This document shows, piece after piece, positions 11,061-21,889 of a stretch of 64,000 bases of DNA. The position numbers were made by a program, and so were the translations under genes. Positions within the stretch are counted from its first letter, which is position 1. Every line of letters starts with the position of its first letter. The notes under the pieces were generated by a model that was not told where the DNA came from, did no database searches, and saw nothing but the letters and a program-made list of their open reading frames with translations. This DNA comes from Diphasiastrum complanatum (Eukaryota > Streptophyta > Lycopodiopsida > Lycopodiales > Lycopodiaceae): assembly GCA_029204225.1 (NCBI GenBank), contig CM055111.1:26571540-26635539 (forward strand), written 5' to 3'.

Positions 11061-11849
11061 GGATAATGTGGCACCATGCATGGCTCTCTCCTGTGGTTGG
11101 CTTCTCTCTCTCAATTTCTGCCAATTAAGAGTTTCACGATGCCTCATTGCAAGTTTTTTGCATCTTCTAGCTTTTTGAACTATTTTTTCAGTTTGAAAAG
11201 ACTTCAAAATTTAGTGAATTTGGACCCAACTCAACTTTCAATATGGAAAATTTTATTGAAGTTGAAGCCTGATTTGTGTTTCAACATCCTTCAGGCCCCT
11301 TCAAGGTCCTTTTAAAAAGAATCCACTGGTTCTCTTGGATCCGATGGTCCAAATTCAATGCTAGAGGTTCGATCTCTATCGTTGATCATGATGGACACTG
11401 ATCCGACGATTCGTGCACTGTCTTCACTCCTTACAGCCGCTGGCCCACCTTAGAACACTGAGAGGAAACTCCTCTTCCACGCGCGAACAGACCCGCAAGA
11501 TCACCTCTTCTTTCCATCTCCTTGCAAGCTATGGCTGCAGGCTATAAACTGGTCCAATTTCTTAGCTGATCCACGATGCTCCACGGACTCTGAGGATTTG
11601 CTACTTTGCACTAAGGCGCCCTTCTACAGGCTTTTACAACTTCAAAAATGGATCAGTATAGAGAGAAAACTTTGCTTTTATGCTTCCAAACCCTAGGCCA
11701 GGGTTTTTCTCACAACTTTGATCTTGGCTTGCTTTTCACAGCTCTCTGGCTGGCCAAATCAACTGCTCTGAGGTCGCCCTAGTACTGAAAGCTGAAATTT
11801 TTTACGGCCATAAAAATTATCTTCACTTATTGATCGTAGATGTTCATTA

Positions 11850-11915
11850 TGGATCTTTATGATCTATCCTCAATCTAATGACTTTGCCACTTCCTAAGAT
11901 TGAAATACACCCCCC
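11850..11915 (-). repeat. Leader segment of the main copia family
   Basis: The sequence CAATCTAATGACTTTGCCAC, plus CTTCCTAAGATTGAAA after it, is nearly the same as segments at about 43893, 56185 and 63118. Those lie in the leader between primer site and gag of the main copia family. This isolated copy shows that a leader of the same family, or a shared module, is also present here, about 200 bp from a different primer site. Confidence 0.6.
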
Positions 11916-12107
11916 GTAGATTCTACTAACCAATCCTGTCACTGAATCCTCACACAGTCTCAAGCTTACCAAGCTTCTGTGTGCTAGAATCTATGCACCA
12001 GTGTTTCACTTTCCGTCTACAACCCGCCATAAACCCCGAACTCTCAGAAGACAGTTCTCCCGAAGCTCTCTTCAACGATGATGCTGTACAGTGTACCCTC
12101 CCTGTAC

Positions 12108-12390
12108 GGCTTTGATACCAACTTAGAATTTGCTTCGAATAGGAACGCAAATCATGCTACACAGTAACACAGACAGAAAACACTCTCCACAACAAGCTCA
12201 CATAGCAACTGTATTTCTCAAAATGAAATTACACTGTACATATAGTTGTTCACTCAGGAAACCCGTGCATGATCCAGGTTGTCGTTGACGGGACACGTGT
12301 CCTGTCGACTTGCCTCGTGGCGAGGCCAACTGATCCTTATCAACTAATAGGACCCACAGTACAGTAACACAGTGATTCTACTTTAATTCT
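12108..12390 (-). mobile_element. Copia-type primer site with adjacent LTR-like sequence
   Basis: Minus strand TGGTATCAAAGCC at 12120-12108 is a variant initiator-Met primer site. Upstream of it (12121-12390) lies LTR-like sequence with a TATA-like ACTATATGTAC near 12240 and repeats of TGTTACTGTRY. The LTR end next to the site reads TTCTAAG instead of the usual CA terminus, so the border is unsure. Confidence 0.45.
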
Positions 12391-12860
12391 AACTGAGATG
12401 TGTTTGGAGGCTATTCTACATTTGTCATTTTTGAATTCTATGTGTTCTTGAAGCTTCTCTTTAAGCGCTTTCTTGATGTAATTGGTGATTGCCCAATGTT
12501 TTAAATGATCAATAAAATGAAGAATACTATTTTACTTTGCTTAATTTGATGAAGATTTACCAATTTTATCTAGTTTCTTGATTTCTTGTTTTGGCATGCT
12601 AATTTGATGTTTAAGAAAGGATTAGATGCTTGAATGCTAAGATTGGCACATGACATAAGATTTATGGCTCAATATACCTCTGAATTTTGAAAGAGCACTT
12701 GGAATAAAAAGTAAACAAGCAATGAATCTTTCTATTTCAATGTACTTCATTAATTCAATGGAAAGGATGGACCAAGGATGATAATTGATAATAAAAAAAA
12801 AGACTTGAGAGCATAAAGAAGAATTTTTATAAATTCCACTTTTGAGGACAAAAGTTGTTC

Positions 12861-13327
12861 AAGGGGAAAAGAATGTTATGTCCATGCCAAGTATCAACCA
12901 TTCGGAATAATCCTTAAGGTGGATATTCAATACTCTAGTGTTTGAAGTTTATTAGTTACGCCTCGATATTTCAATCTAGGCCAAAAATATAATCGATAAC
13001 CTTGAGAGGGCTTATGCACTTCAATCATGACTTATCGATTAGCGCATGGTGTTTGATGTTCATATTGAAGTATAGGGGTATAAATAGTATTTGCCTTTGA
13101 GTTTAGTAATGGACTAGGGTTTTGAAAAGAGTTTTCCCAGGTCTTTTAGGATCTATATATATTTACTACTCCACTTCCGAATTTTGGTTTGTAGTTACTA
13201 GAATCCTCTCTTCTCGTGTATTTATTCATTGGGCTAGGGGGTGAATTAGCCGATGAGAGTTGATCTTTAGTTTCTCATTGGTGGAGTGATTTTGGCTCCA
13301 CAACTAACATTATGATATTTTACAACA
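12861..13327 (+). mobile_element. Gypsy polypurine tract and 3' LTR
   Basis: The words GAGGACAAAAGTTGTTCAAG followed by the purine run AAGGGGAAAAGAA (12861-12873) form the typical end of plant gypsy elements. The LTR then starts at 12874 with TGTTATGTCC. A TATA-like TATAAATAG occurs at about 13080 and TATATATATTTA at about 13154. It ends near 13327 in TTTACAACA. The upstream coding part is not recognisable. Confidence 0.5.
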
Positions 13328-16170
13328 AGATCTTAAGAATCCACAGAAAGTGATCTTTATAGAAAGTTTGAAATATTTTCTTCTATTGTGTGTGTGATGT
13401 GGAATCTAATATGGGTCAGTGAACTTGGTGGTTGTAAAACGCAACAAAAATTGACAATAATGGCTACAAACAAGGTGGTATTCTTTTAAAAACTAGGTGC
13501 CTTAAGTCCAATGTAGTGGAAAAGGCTTGGAATTAGCCATTTGAGCCAAAGTCTACCCCTAACCCATGTTTAAGCTAGGAATGCTACGTAGTGACAATTT
13601 ATCACTTAGAATCCCTAATTAGTAACTACGTATTTTTTTAAAACAAGAGCCAATTACTAATTTTTTTTCGCATATAGGTGCATACTACAATAAAAGATAC
13701 AAGCATGCTAATAAACTGTAGCTCTACTTTTTCTCAATGAAAGGGCAAAGTGGTTGTACATAAACACTAAAATGACATATCCACAAGCATTCTTCAAATG
13801 AGACTACAAAATAGAAAATGAGCGAACTATTAGAATACAAAACTTACAACCATTCACTTTTAGAGATCCAACAAAAAAAAACAAGTAGCAAGCTAAACCA
13901 AACTACAGGATGGTATTATACATTAGCCCTAATACTACTACAATCTTTCAAAAAAGCCATAACTCACAAGAAAAATTCTCCACAGCAATTTTGTACCTTT
14001 GGATGTAACAAAGCAACTTGATAGAGTGAGAAAAAGTTCACCACCCTGCTATGAATTTCAATATGAGCCACTTTATTATGATGCTCTCTCCCAAGCTTGA
14101 TAAAGATAATGAAAAATGCCACACATTGTGATCTTTTGTCACAAGACAACCTTCAAGATATAGAAGTATTCTGACACTAATTGGTATTATCAAGTCCTCT
14201 ACAATCTTCAATTGCTATTGGCATTTGTCAGTCACATACAACCATCAACACTTAGTTTGCTCATAGAAATCACGTCTTCATTGAATTAAATGATTGAACT
14301 TAAAATATGCAAGGGAGACTGTGCTTGTTCTAATGAAAGCCTCAAGCCACCTCTTCTTTCTTTGAAGTCTAGAAAAAATATATTTCAACCCTTATTTGGA
14401 ATTGAACCATGACTTTACCCCTAGGTTTTGTCCCTTTTCTACTCATAAATGATGTGTGCTCTTTCCTACTCCTAGTCACCCTCTTACATATAACAAAGAC
14501 AATTTTGTAGAGCAAGTTGAAGCTCATGTCCTTAATTTGATAGATCTCTAGTTTGCAACAAGCACATCTAGTTGTAGACTATTTAAGCTTCTCCATTTTC
14601 GGCCCCACTAGTTTTGCCCACTCAAGCTCTCATATTTGCTCCTACTAATGTACCCATGGGTGCAAATCATGACCACTTGGCTTCATCCCCTCAATTTACA
14701 ACTTTCATAGAATAAATACTTCTTTGCTCAAGTTCTGGTCAACATAAGTGCAAATTTAAATCTTGTAGTATGGATGATTGGAAACATGAAGGAACAAAAA
14801 AAATCATAATCACTAAGGTCATAGGTTATATAGAGAAGTGTTTGCTCATAACAAGAGAGACAAGTTCCCTACCACAAGACTAGGTAGACATTCAGGACTA
14901 GCAAGGCCTCTAGAGATGTGTGGTGAGCAAACTTATGTTTTTGCGGTTTGATTTGGCCTCTTCTAGTAAGGTGTTGATTAGTAATTTTTGTATAGTTTTT
15001 GGATACGGCCGGCCTTTTTTGGTTTTAATGTTAGTATTGAGTTTCTTCTTGTTGTGTTTGGCATTCCTACATTTCTAAGTCAATGAAACATTATGTAGGA
15101 ACTTGGTGGTGAATAATGATGCAAGATTTTGTCCTATGCTAACTAGATCTAATAAAATGGAAGATCATAAGAGATATGATTCACTTGTTGTAAGCCAAAG
15201 AAGAGATAGAGTCACATTCAAACTTGGAAATCTACATCAAACTTGGAGTCAAAGTTAGTCAAATTTGTAGTTGCACTCATAGATTCCAACTTCCAAGTAG
15301 TTCTATTTTGAAAGACATTTTTCAAAATGATAGGTAAGATTGTAGGAGGCTCTAATTGAAGAACAACTTAGTTCTTAAAACAACATTGTTGTTCTAAAAC
15401 ACAAAGGCCTCGCCTAAAAGATGTTACTTTGTTGAAAATGTATGCTATTGGTGTCTATGTTCACTCAAGAATACTCATATTCCATGTTCACTCAAGAATA
15501 CTCATATTCCATTATCTGGCCTCGTGCATGCCCACCCGACCTTGCATAGATTGCAAGAATGATTAGCACTTAAATTACCTATAATCTATTATGACCCACC
15601 TTCAAAAGAGTCTAGATGCTTCACAAACTACATTGACCAACTTGAACACAATATTAAAATATGATAATTACAATGTAGCCTTTCTAAGACAAGGCCAAAA
15701 GAGGGTGATTACTAATAGGTCGCATGACTACACCCTCTTATGTTTGTAACTCTTTAGCAACATTATGTACAATACCACTGAACAGAGTAGCATGTGGGTT
15801 TAGAGGTGCATATCAATTTTCTCTTATTCAACTAGATCACCTTATTTAACTCGGTGACTCAATTTTTTTTTACTATTATTATTAAAAATTGAAATTTCAC
15901 AAATTTATAGTAGAGTTGTGGACTCGGCACTATTGTGTATATTATTTGAAATATGTATATCACACCTAAGAACCTCAAGATTTTTTTAAGGTTGATTCAA
16001 AAGTCTTTAAAATCAAAATCTCATCATCCCATGGTGCAGGGCATTACACACGTAAAACTTTTGTGAAGCCCTTGGCCCAAAAAAAATCAATTAAAAAAAC
16101 TCCGGCTTTAAATAAGAAAACCTTGGCCCTTGAGGCTTTGCCCGAATTCGAAAGAGGCCTGGACTCTCAA
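13328..16170. other. Intergenic stretch without recognisable gene
   Basis: AT-rich sequence with only short open frames on both strands, none with recognisable motifs. It holds one exact 27-bp tandem duplication (15457-15510) and a short GGCCGGCC-containing segment near 15007. It may contain old, unrecognisable repeats. Confidence 0.6.
15457..15510. repeat. Exact 27-bp tandem duplication
   Basis: The unit beginning ATGTTCACTCAAGAATACTC (15457-15483) is repeated without change at 15484-15510. This indicates a recent slippage or end-joining event. Confidence 0.9.
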
Positions 16171-16174
16171 AAGC

Positions 16175-16208
16175 GGGAAAGCCGGCCTTGGGGGAGGCCG
16201 GCTTTCCC
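16175..16208. repeat. Perfect 13-bp inverted repeat (hairpin)
   Basis: GGGAAAGCCGGCC (16175-16187) and GGCCGGCTTTCCC (16196-16208) are exact complements separated by 8 bases, giving a GC-rich stem-loop in an AT-rich region about 650 bp upstream of the F-box/kelch start. Its role is unknown. Confidence 0.85.
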
Positions 16209-16291
16209 TTATACATAAGCATACCCAAGGTTTAGATCTAACCCTTATTAGGCATGGGTCAATAACTAGACCATGCTAATGCCCCCTTGTT

Positions 16292-16310
16292 GGGGGGGGG
16301 GGGGGGGGGG
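16292..16310. repeat. Homopolymer of 19 G
   Basis: A run of 19 guanines. Long G runs may form quadruplexes and are prone to sequencing error, so the exact length should not be trusted. Confidence 0.85.
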
Positions 16311-16407
16311 TGATGTTCAACCCAAATTTCATAGGAAGGCCAGAGAAGACAACTTTTGGTACCTACCCTTCGACCTTTCAGCCTTGGCTTTATAAACTAC
16401 AGAACTC

Positions 16408-16410
<3 letters not shown>

Positions 16411-16448
<38 letters not shown>

Positions 16449-16468
16449 GCACACACACACACACAGAG
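16411..16468. repeat. Compound AG/AC microsatellite in the probable 5' UTR or promoter
   Basis: An (AG)n run from 16411 to 16447 is followed by a short (CA)n run and (GA)2. It lies about 400 bp upstream of the F-box/kelch ATG. GA/CT repeats are frequent in plant 5' leaders and core promoters and may bind GAGA-type factors. Confidence 0.85.
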
Positions 16469-16650
16469 AGGAATGGTATGAACGAGGAAGGGAGGCAGCG
16501 ATCAACGCGATCAAGCGTGGCGAATAGAATGCGATTTGTGAGCTAATGCTTGCCATTGTATCATTATATGGAGACTCGTTTGGTTCCCCAGACCCACGCC
16601 ATTGCCATCAGCTATGCAACTGTAGCTGCTGAGCGTAGGTGAAAGCCACC

Positions 16651-16680
16651 ATGGCTGGCTCCACTGGTGTGGTTGCATGA
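16651..16680 (+). other. Possible upstream ORF (9 codons) with strong start context
   Basis: ATG at 16651 sits in GCCACCATGG, the ideal eukaryotic start context, and is followed by eight codons and TGA at 16678-16680. If this part is in the mature leader, it would reduce translation of the F-box/kelch ORF at 16859. The transcript start is not known, and an intron could remove it. Confidence 0.35.
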
Positions 16681-16858
16681 TTGAGTTGCTTCGTGCTGTG
16701 AATTTTCTATCTTATTTCGGTTGGTTGGGTGATTGAAAGTGTCAGCATATGTGGGCATGTGTCGGATTCAGATATGATGTACTTGAGTGTAATTGGTATG
16801 CTGCGAGACGTTGCATAGCATAGATATTGAACATGTATATGATCCATCAACGCCATCA

Positions 16859-18103
16859 ATGACGAGAGGACATGACATATTAGATGTTGCCAATCTAGAA
16901 TTGGATTTTGAACCGTTGATACCGGGCCTGCCAAATGCTGTAGCTCTTAATTGCCTTGCTAGGTTGCCGCGAGCAATGTACTCGACTCTCAACGGTGTTT
17001 CAAGGTCGTGGCGGCGAGCTCTTTCCAGCGAGCAGCTATTCAGAACACGTCATGAACTTGGTTGCACTGAGCCATGGATTTATTGTCTCTTCTGTAGTCA
17101 TGAGGGACCGTCGAAACATGTGACATCTTTGATTGAAGCTTACGATCCTGTGCACAACTTGTGGTTGCCTGTTGGCAGGATGCCAGGACTGGCAAACTCC
17201 GAGATGCTTAAAGGCTATGGATCAGTTGGGTTGAATGGAAAGTTGTACATTGTTGGGGGTAGGATTTGCAGCAAGGGCTCCTCATCTGAAGTAGAAAAGG
17301 ATTTGCGTATAAGTAAGGACGTATACGCATACGACTGCATCACAGGAGCCTGGAAGCAATGTACGAGCATGCTGATACCGAGAGTAGATTTCGCTTGCAG
17401 TGTATGTGATGGAAATATCATCATTGCGGGAGGAAGAGATACAATTAACCAAGAAAAAGGTGTTGCCACAGCAGAAATGTATATCCCGGAGAAGGATGGA
17501 TGGATTTCCTTGGAAAAAATGAGTGCTGGAAGATATAAATGTGTAGGTCTTACTGTCAGCAACAAAATCTATGTCATTGGAGGATTTACATCTTCCGATG
17601 ACGATGGACAAACGTCCCCACGGGCACTCGCATGGAATAGATGCTCAGTGGAAATTTACGATCCTGCAAAAGGCAAGTGGGAGTTTGTGAAAGGAATGTG
17701 GCAGATTGACATTCCTCCATATCAGGTTGTGAATCTTGAAGGCCAGCTTTATAGCTGTGGCGATCTGATGAACTCTTGGAAGGGCTCCATAGATATTTAT
17801 GATGGGTTTTCGAATATGTGGAAAACAGTAAGAGGTTCTCGTCGTCGTTTGCGTGAAGATCTGGCGTGTAAGGAAGGGCTTATCTTGCTGCGGCGATATG
17901 TGACAATGGCAGCCATCGGAAGGCAGCTTTACTTTTTGGCTGGCTATTGCCAGTCTACAAGCTATGGATCATCGATCTGCCTTGACACAGTTGATATCTT
18001 CGACATTTCAGGTGATGAGAGCATTGAGAAATGGAAATCTTTGAAACCTATACCCAGACCTTGTAGAGAAATCTGCAGTCCATGCTGTGTTGTTGATGCT
18101 TAG
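16859..18103 (+). CDS. F-box/kelch-repeat protein
   Basis: Intact single-exon frame of 414 residues from the first in-frame ATG (16859, MTRGHDILDV) to TAG at 18101-18103; the frame is open further upstream but without an ATG. Residues 20-57 form an F-box (LIPGLPNAVALNCLARLPRA ... VSRSWRRAL). Kelch blades follow, each with the Gly-Gly turn: GKLYIVGG (128-134), GNIIIAGG, NKIYVIGG, then the degenerate GQLYSCGD and RQLYFLAG. The F-box would bind Skp1/ASK in an SCF ubiquitin ligase, and the kelch propeller would choose the substrate. The F-box sequence resembles the Arabidopsis At1g16250-type group of F-box/kelch proteins; exact orthology is unproven. Codon use and length look normal, so this is probably a functional host gene. 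Confidence 0.9.
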   Translation: MTRGHDILDVANLELDFEPLIPGLPNAVALNCLARLPRAMYSTLNGVSRSWRRALSSEQLFRTRHELGCTEPWIYCLFCSHEGPSKHVTSLIEAYDPVHNLWLPVGRMPGLANSEMLKGYGSVGLNGKLYIVGGRICSKGSSSEVEKDLRISKDVYAYDCITGAWKQCTSMLIPRVDFACSVCDGNIIIAGGRDTINQEKGVATAEMYIPEKDGWISLEKMSAGRYKCVGLTVSNKIYVIGGFTSSDDDGQTSPRALAWNRCSVEIYDPAKGKWEFVKGMWQIDIPPYQVVNLEGQLYSCGDLMNSWKGSIDIYDGFSNMWKTVRGSRRRLREDLACKEGLILLRRYVTMAAIGRQLYFLAGYCQSTSYGSSICLDTVDIFDISGDESIEKWKSLKPIPRPCREICSPCCVVDA

Positions 18104-19730
18104 ATCCAGATTTTGCATGGTCACTCCTCACTCGACTTTCGCAAGCTCTTACTTTGTTTCCTATCCTTGTAAATTATGCACCACATTTATCTGATAGATC
18201 CAATACAGTTCATTTTTCTGTTTAAACAAATCCCTCATCTTCAGAGCCCAATTCCAATTTGTTATCTATCTCCAAGTTTTTTGGCCTTGGAATTGGATTT
18301 CTAAGCCATCCTTTGTCTTCAGCTAGTCAGCATAAGTTTGTAAGGGAGACAAAGTGTAGGACATGCCTTGAAAAAGTGTAGCCTTGAAGAAGAATTGAAC
18401 ATGCTTATATTCTACCTTGGACATTCTCATAAATGATGACCTTGTATAGTTATTATACAAATGGAAGTGATGCATTCCACACATTGGTGTACTTGCTAGT
18501 CACATACAAGAGCAATATGTCCAAATGTACATGATCCATTGACAAGCTCTATGTACAAGGACCTCGCAAAAGAGCTAGTACAATTACACCTTGGATTGGA
18601 AACTTGCACCATCTTCAAACATTGTTCCAAGCTTTAGAATTTGTACATGAGATTTGATATTGGAAAAACATTATCTAACTTTTAGTGCAATGATCTTTAA
18701 CTTTATTGGTCACCTTAATTCTCTCACATAGAGATTGGGAGAGGGCATGTGACAATTATCTTAACATATGACTAAAATGTTCCTCAAGTTTTGGTCTATT
18801 CTTTTAAAATGTCAATGTTATTGATTCTTGATTATTGTTTCAATTGCTCTATGTTTTTCTTAATATGTCTTTTTTTTATATGGAAATCATAATGGCTAAT
18901 AATAGTTTTGTGTTTATAAGGTTTTCTGAACTGTAGACACTACTGTAACATGTGAGTGTTCCTCATTGCCACGAGTTAGCTTGTATGGCTTTTGGTTTGA
19001 AATGTACATAGTGTTGCAGCTAGCATTTGAAAGCTCTGACAAACATCACCTATCAACAATTTTCATTGCAAACTAATGTCTAGTGACTATTGTGCATAGT
19101 TAAGACTTCTATTTGTAGTCCTTGTTAACTACATCACTAACGCCTTACTACTTGATGATTGTATAGTTTGACAATATTGCATAGGAGCCTTTTCCACTAG
19201 TTTGTATTTCACAATAGTATAATCGAAGATGAACTACTTGCATATTGTATGAAGTACTCTTTTGCAAGTTTGGACTTTGAAGTTCATCTTCTAATTATTT
19301 ATACTTTGAATGATCACTTGGTCATTGTATTTGTTTGTTTGGTTAGAAGTTTGTATGTAATCTTTTAAACTCAATTCTCCTTTCAAACAAAAAACACAAG
19401 ATCAAGTAGTTATTATTCTTCATTTCAGTTAATTGGTTTGTGAAATGGTACAATATCAGCATACTTTATTATTAATGGGTAGTTGATGCTCACTAGCACC
19501 TTAATGGTCAACTATCTTGCTACATTCTATTAATTCCAAATTGAGCCTTAGAATGAGATTTCAAGATTCAAGCATTTGGCTTCTTTTAAGGTGGTACTTG
19601 ATTTAGTTTTACTCTAGTTCTATATATGTAGTGTAGCTATCCCAAGGGGAGCTAGGAACCACAAGTTAGCTTTCCATCTTTCAACACTTGTCAGTTGGAA
19701 CTACAAGGAGCTCTTTACGTGCCAACACTC
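18104..19730. other. 3' flank and intergenic sequence, no gene seen
   Basis: A TGTAAA element about 65 bp after the F-box/kelch stop could be part of the polyadenylation region; no canonical AATAAA is evident. The remainder is AT-rich with no coding motifs on either strand. Confidence 0.5.
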
Positions 19731-20440
19731 ATAAGAGACTTGCAGTGACTAAGCTTGTAGAGATAGCCACATCGTCTATCGAAAGCTAAAACTTCCCTAG
19801 ACTTGTTGAGTATGGTGCAACCCTCTATATCGAAATTCAACCCTCTGACCAGAATCAGTGCTTCTGCTTATCGGAAGTAGATTCTTGGTAGTGTTAGGAA
19901 CATGAAAAATGTTGGACAACAACTTCACTTCACCTTTCTAGAACTCGACTCTGACTGTTCCTTCACCTTCGATAATGTGAGATGAGTTGTCTCCAAGTTG
20001 CACAACTCTTGAGTGGGTGAATGGCTTGCAGTCCTAGAACCAGTCTCGATGGTGAGTCATGTGTTGAGTTGCTCCCGAGTCCAAATACTAGGAGTCGATA
20101 TCCTGTTGCTCTCCAACCTTGGTCATGAAGGCTGCTTCATCTTCCTATTGTTGTTGGATCGAGTGACTAGTTGTAGCAACATTGGCTTGCTGCTGGAACT
20201 GCTTCTTCTTCTCGTTGTTGTACTTCAATGTTCGGTAGTCCTTGATGAGATGACCAGTCCTCTTACAGTATTTGCAGAATAGTTTCTGCATTGGCTGAAA
20301 TGATGAAGATCCTGAAGTTGATGGTATGCCTCTCTGTAATAGTTTGTAACTGATAATTGTCTGGTAATTCAATGCTTTATGTTTGGCTACGTAATCACTT
20401 AGTTGCTAGCGATTTTAAAGTTAGTTGCTAAAGGTTGAAC
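19730..20440 (-). pseudogene. Copia gag zinc knuckle and protease fragment
   Basis: The minus strand gives a zinc knuckle CKYCKRTGHLIKDYRTLK near 20275-20225 in which the last Cys is replaced by Tyr. A protease follows with YLDSGATQHMTHHRDWF near 20080-20030, then VQLGDNSSH, IFHVPNTTKNLL and a segment (REVLAFDRRCGYLYKL) before the pre-integrase region. Several in-frame stops are present. Gag and protease are in normal order, but no pre-integrase or integrase follows. It is a separate truncated copy, not part of the copia relic at 21.9-23.4 kb, whose own protease differs. Confidence 0.8.
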
Positions 20441-21237
20441 ATGATTTCTATTACTATCTTTTGTTCAATATTGATAGGCGTAGTCATGCACATGAAAGAA
20501 GGTTCATTCTGTTGCGACTTTGTTGAATTGTTTTCTATCATCTCATCATCTCTTTCCAACAGTCAATAGGAAAGGAGATCCGCTATCTATCCACCATGCA
20601 TTTCCATTCTCAAAACGAGAAAAAGAGTATATGGACATCATGAGAGATCCTTCCTCATAACTCCCTTGTATCCCACCTTCACTCTCTTTAGTAAGGTTAG
20701 CTTGCTTGAGCTCCAACCTCACTGAGTCCATCTTCAGCTTCTTTCACAACACCCTCAGCCACCAGAGCTTCAACTCCTCCTTTGTTCTCCATGCCATCAC
20801 TGCTCAATCTTTCATCGGCTGCATCTACACCTGGTGGTATTGCATCATCTACATCGTTTGTGCTCTTTTCATCAAGTCCATCTCCACTTTTTGGCACCGA
20901 AGCTTCTAGAGGCACTCCCTTTTCTGGGAAAGGTGGGGCGTTTTCTTTCTCACACCCATCTGGTTCTACACCATCTGCAATTTTTTTTTCAAAACTGCTT
21001 TTTGTTGTTGCAATACAAACTTTGCCGATGGCTGACGATCCTCAGCTGCCTTTTCATGCCTCGAGCTTGCATGCCATCTCTACAAACCAACAAAGAGAGA
21101 AGGGTTTTTCACCACTGGTGCCCAGCTTAATGATTTTCTAGACCAGCAGACGTATGAGATTGCTGCATTCAAAGTCAGAGTGGCTTCAATTGCTCAAGTA
21201 TAATCAGTTTTGTTTTCTCCGAGTGTGCCAATACATG

Positions 21238-21613
21238 TCATAAACAAAGGGCATTCAAGCTAGAAATCATTTCGAGCCAAACAGTTGTTGCATTTGCTTG
21301 AGAAAGCGAACTAACGATCCCTTGAACTGCCACAATCCCATTTTGAGAAAGCCGCATGCGTTTTGGCAGAAGCTCCTGGAGAGGTAATGAATACAACAGT
21401 AGCTGTTGATACAATTGAGGCTGTTCTCCCCTTTGAGGTTTGGTTTGAAGCATGGGAAGCATGTGCCGGAAAGAGGAGGTCATCTTTAATATATATAGAT
21501 AGATCATCTTTCTCTTCTTTGTCTTTTTGTTGTTTTGCTACTCTGCTGCAGTTGCATTTGTTCTCAAATTGATTGTTGCTCTGTTGTTGTTGTTGCTGTA
21601 GCAGCAACTGCAT
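21238..21613 (-). other. Gln-rich low-complexity region, unrecognised
   Basis: CAA/CAG-type repeats near 21575-21610 give a poly-Gln run on the minus strand (LLLQQQQQQSNNQ). It lies just beyond the broken integrase of the neighbouring copia relic. No domain is identifiable; it may be a decayed linker or simple-sequence expansion. Confidence 0.3.
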
Positions 21614-21889
21614 TCCATCTCAAATTGCTTGATACTTCTTCACAAGCTATTTACTCTCCAGATAATATGCCCAATAGCTTTTGTTTCAATCGCCTGCAAC
21701 AGAAGCAGCAGCCCATATGTGGTGCGCATTGTTTCAAGCTGCTCGCATCACTTGCTGCTAGTTCAGCCTTTGCTAAAGTTGAAAAGTAACAGCCGCAAGA
21801 TCTTTTTTTTGTTGCCATGGAGGATTTACTTGCTTCTTGCTCTTAAGCATTGCCCTAGCCATCTCCACAATAAAATCTATTTTTCTGTT

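Noticed and set aside
16793-16858. Upstream extension of the F-box/kelch frame by 22 codons
   Set aside because: The extension starts at TTG (not ATG), unlikely in a plant nuclear gene; the first in-frame ATG is 16859.
20782-21141. 119-codon plus-strand frame in the 20-22 kb retroelement region
   Set aside because: It is antisense to short, disordered copia linker-like frames and shows no motif.
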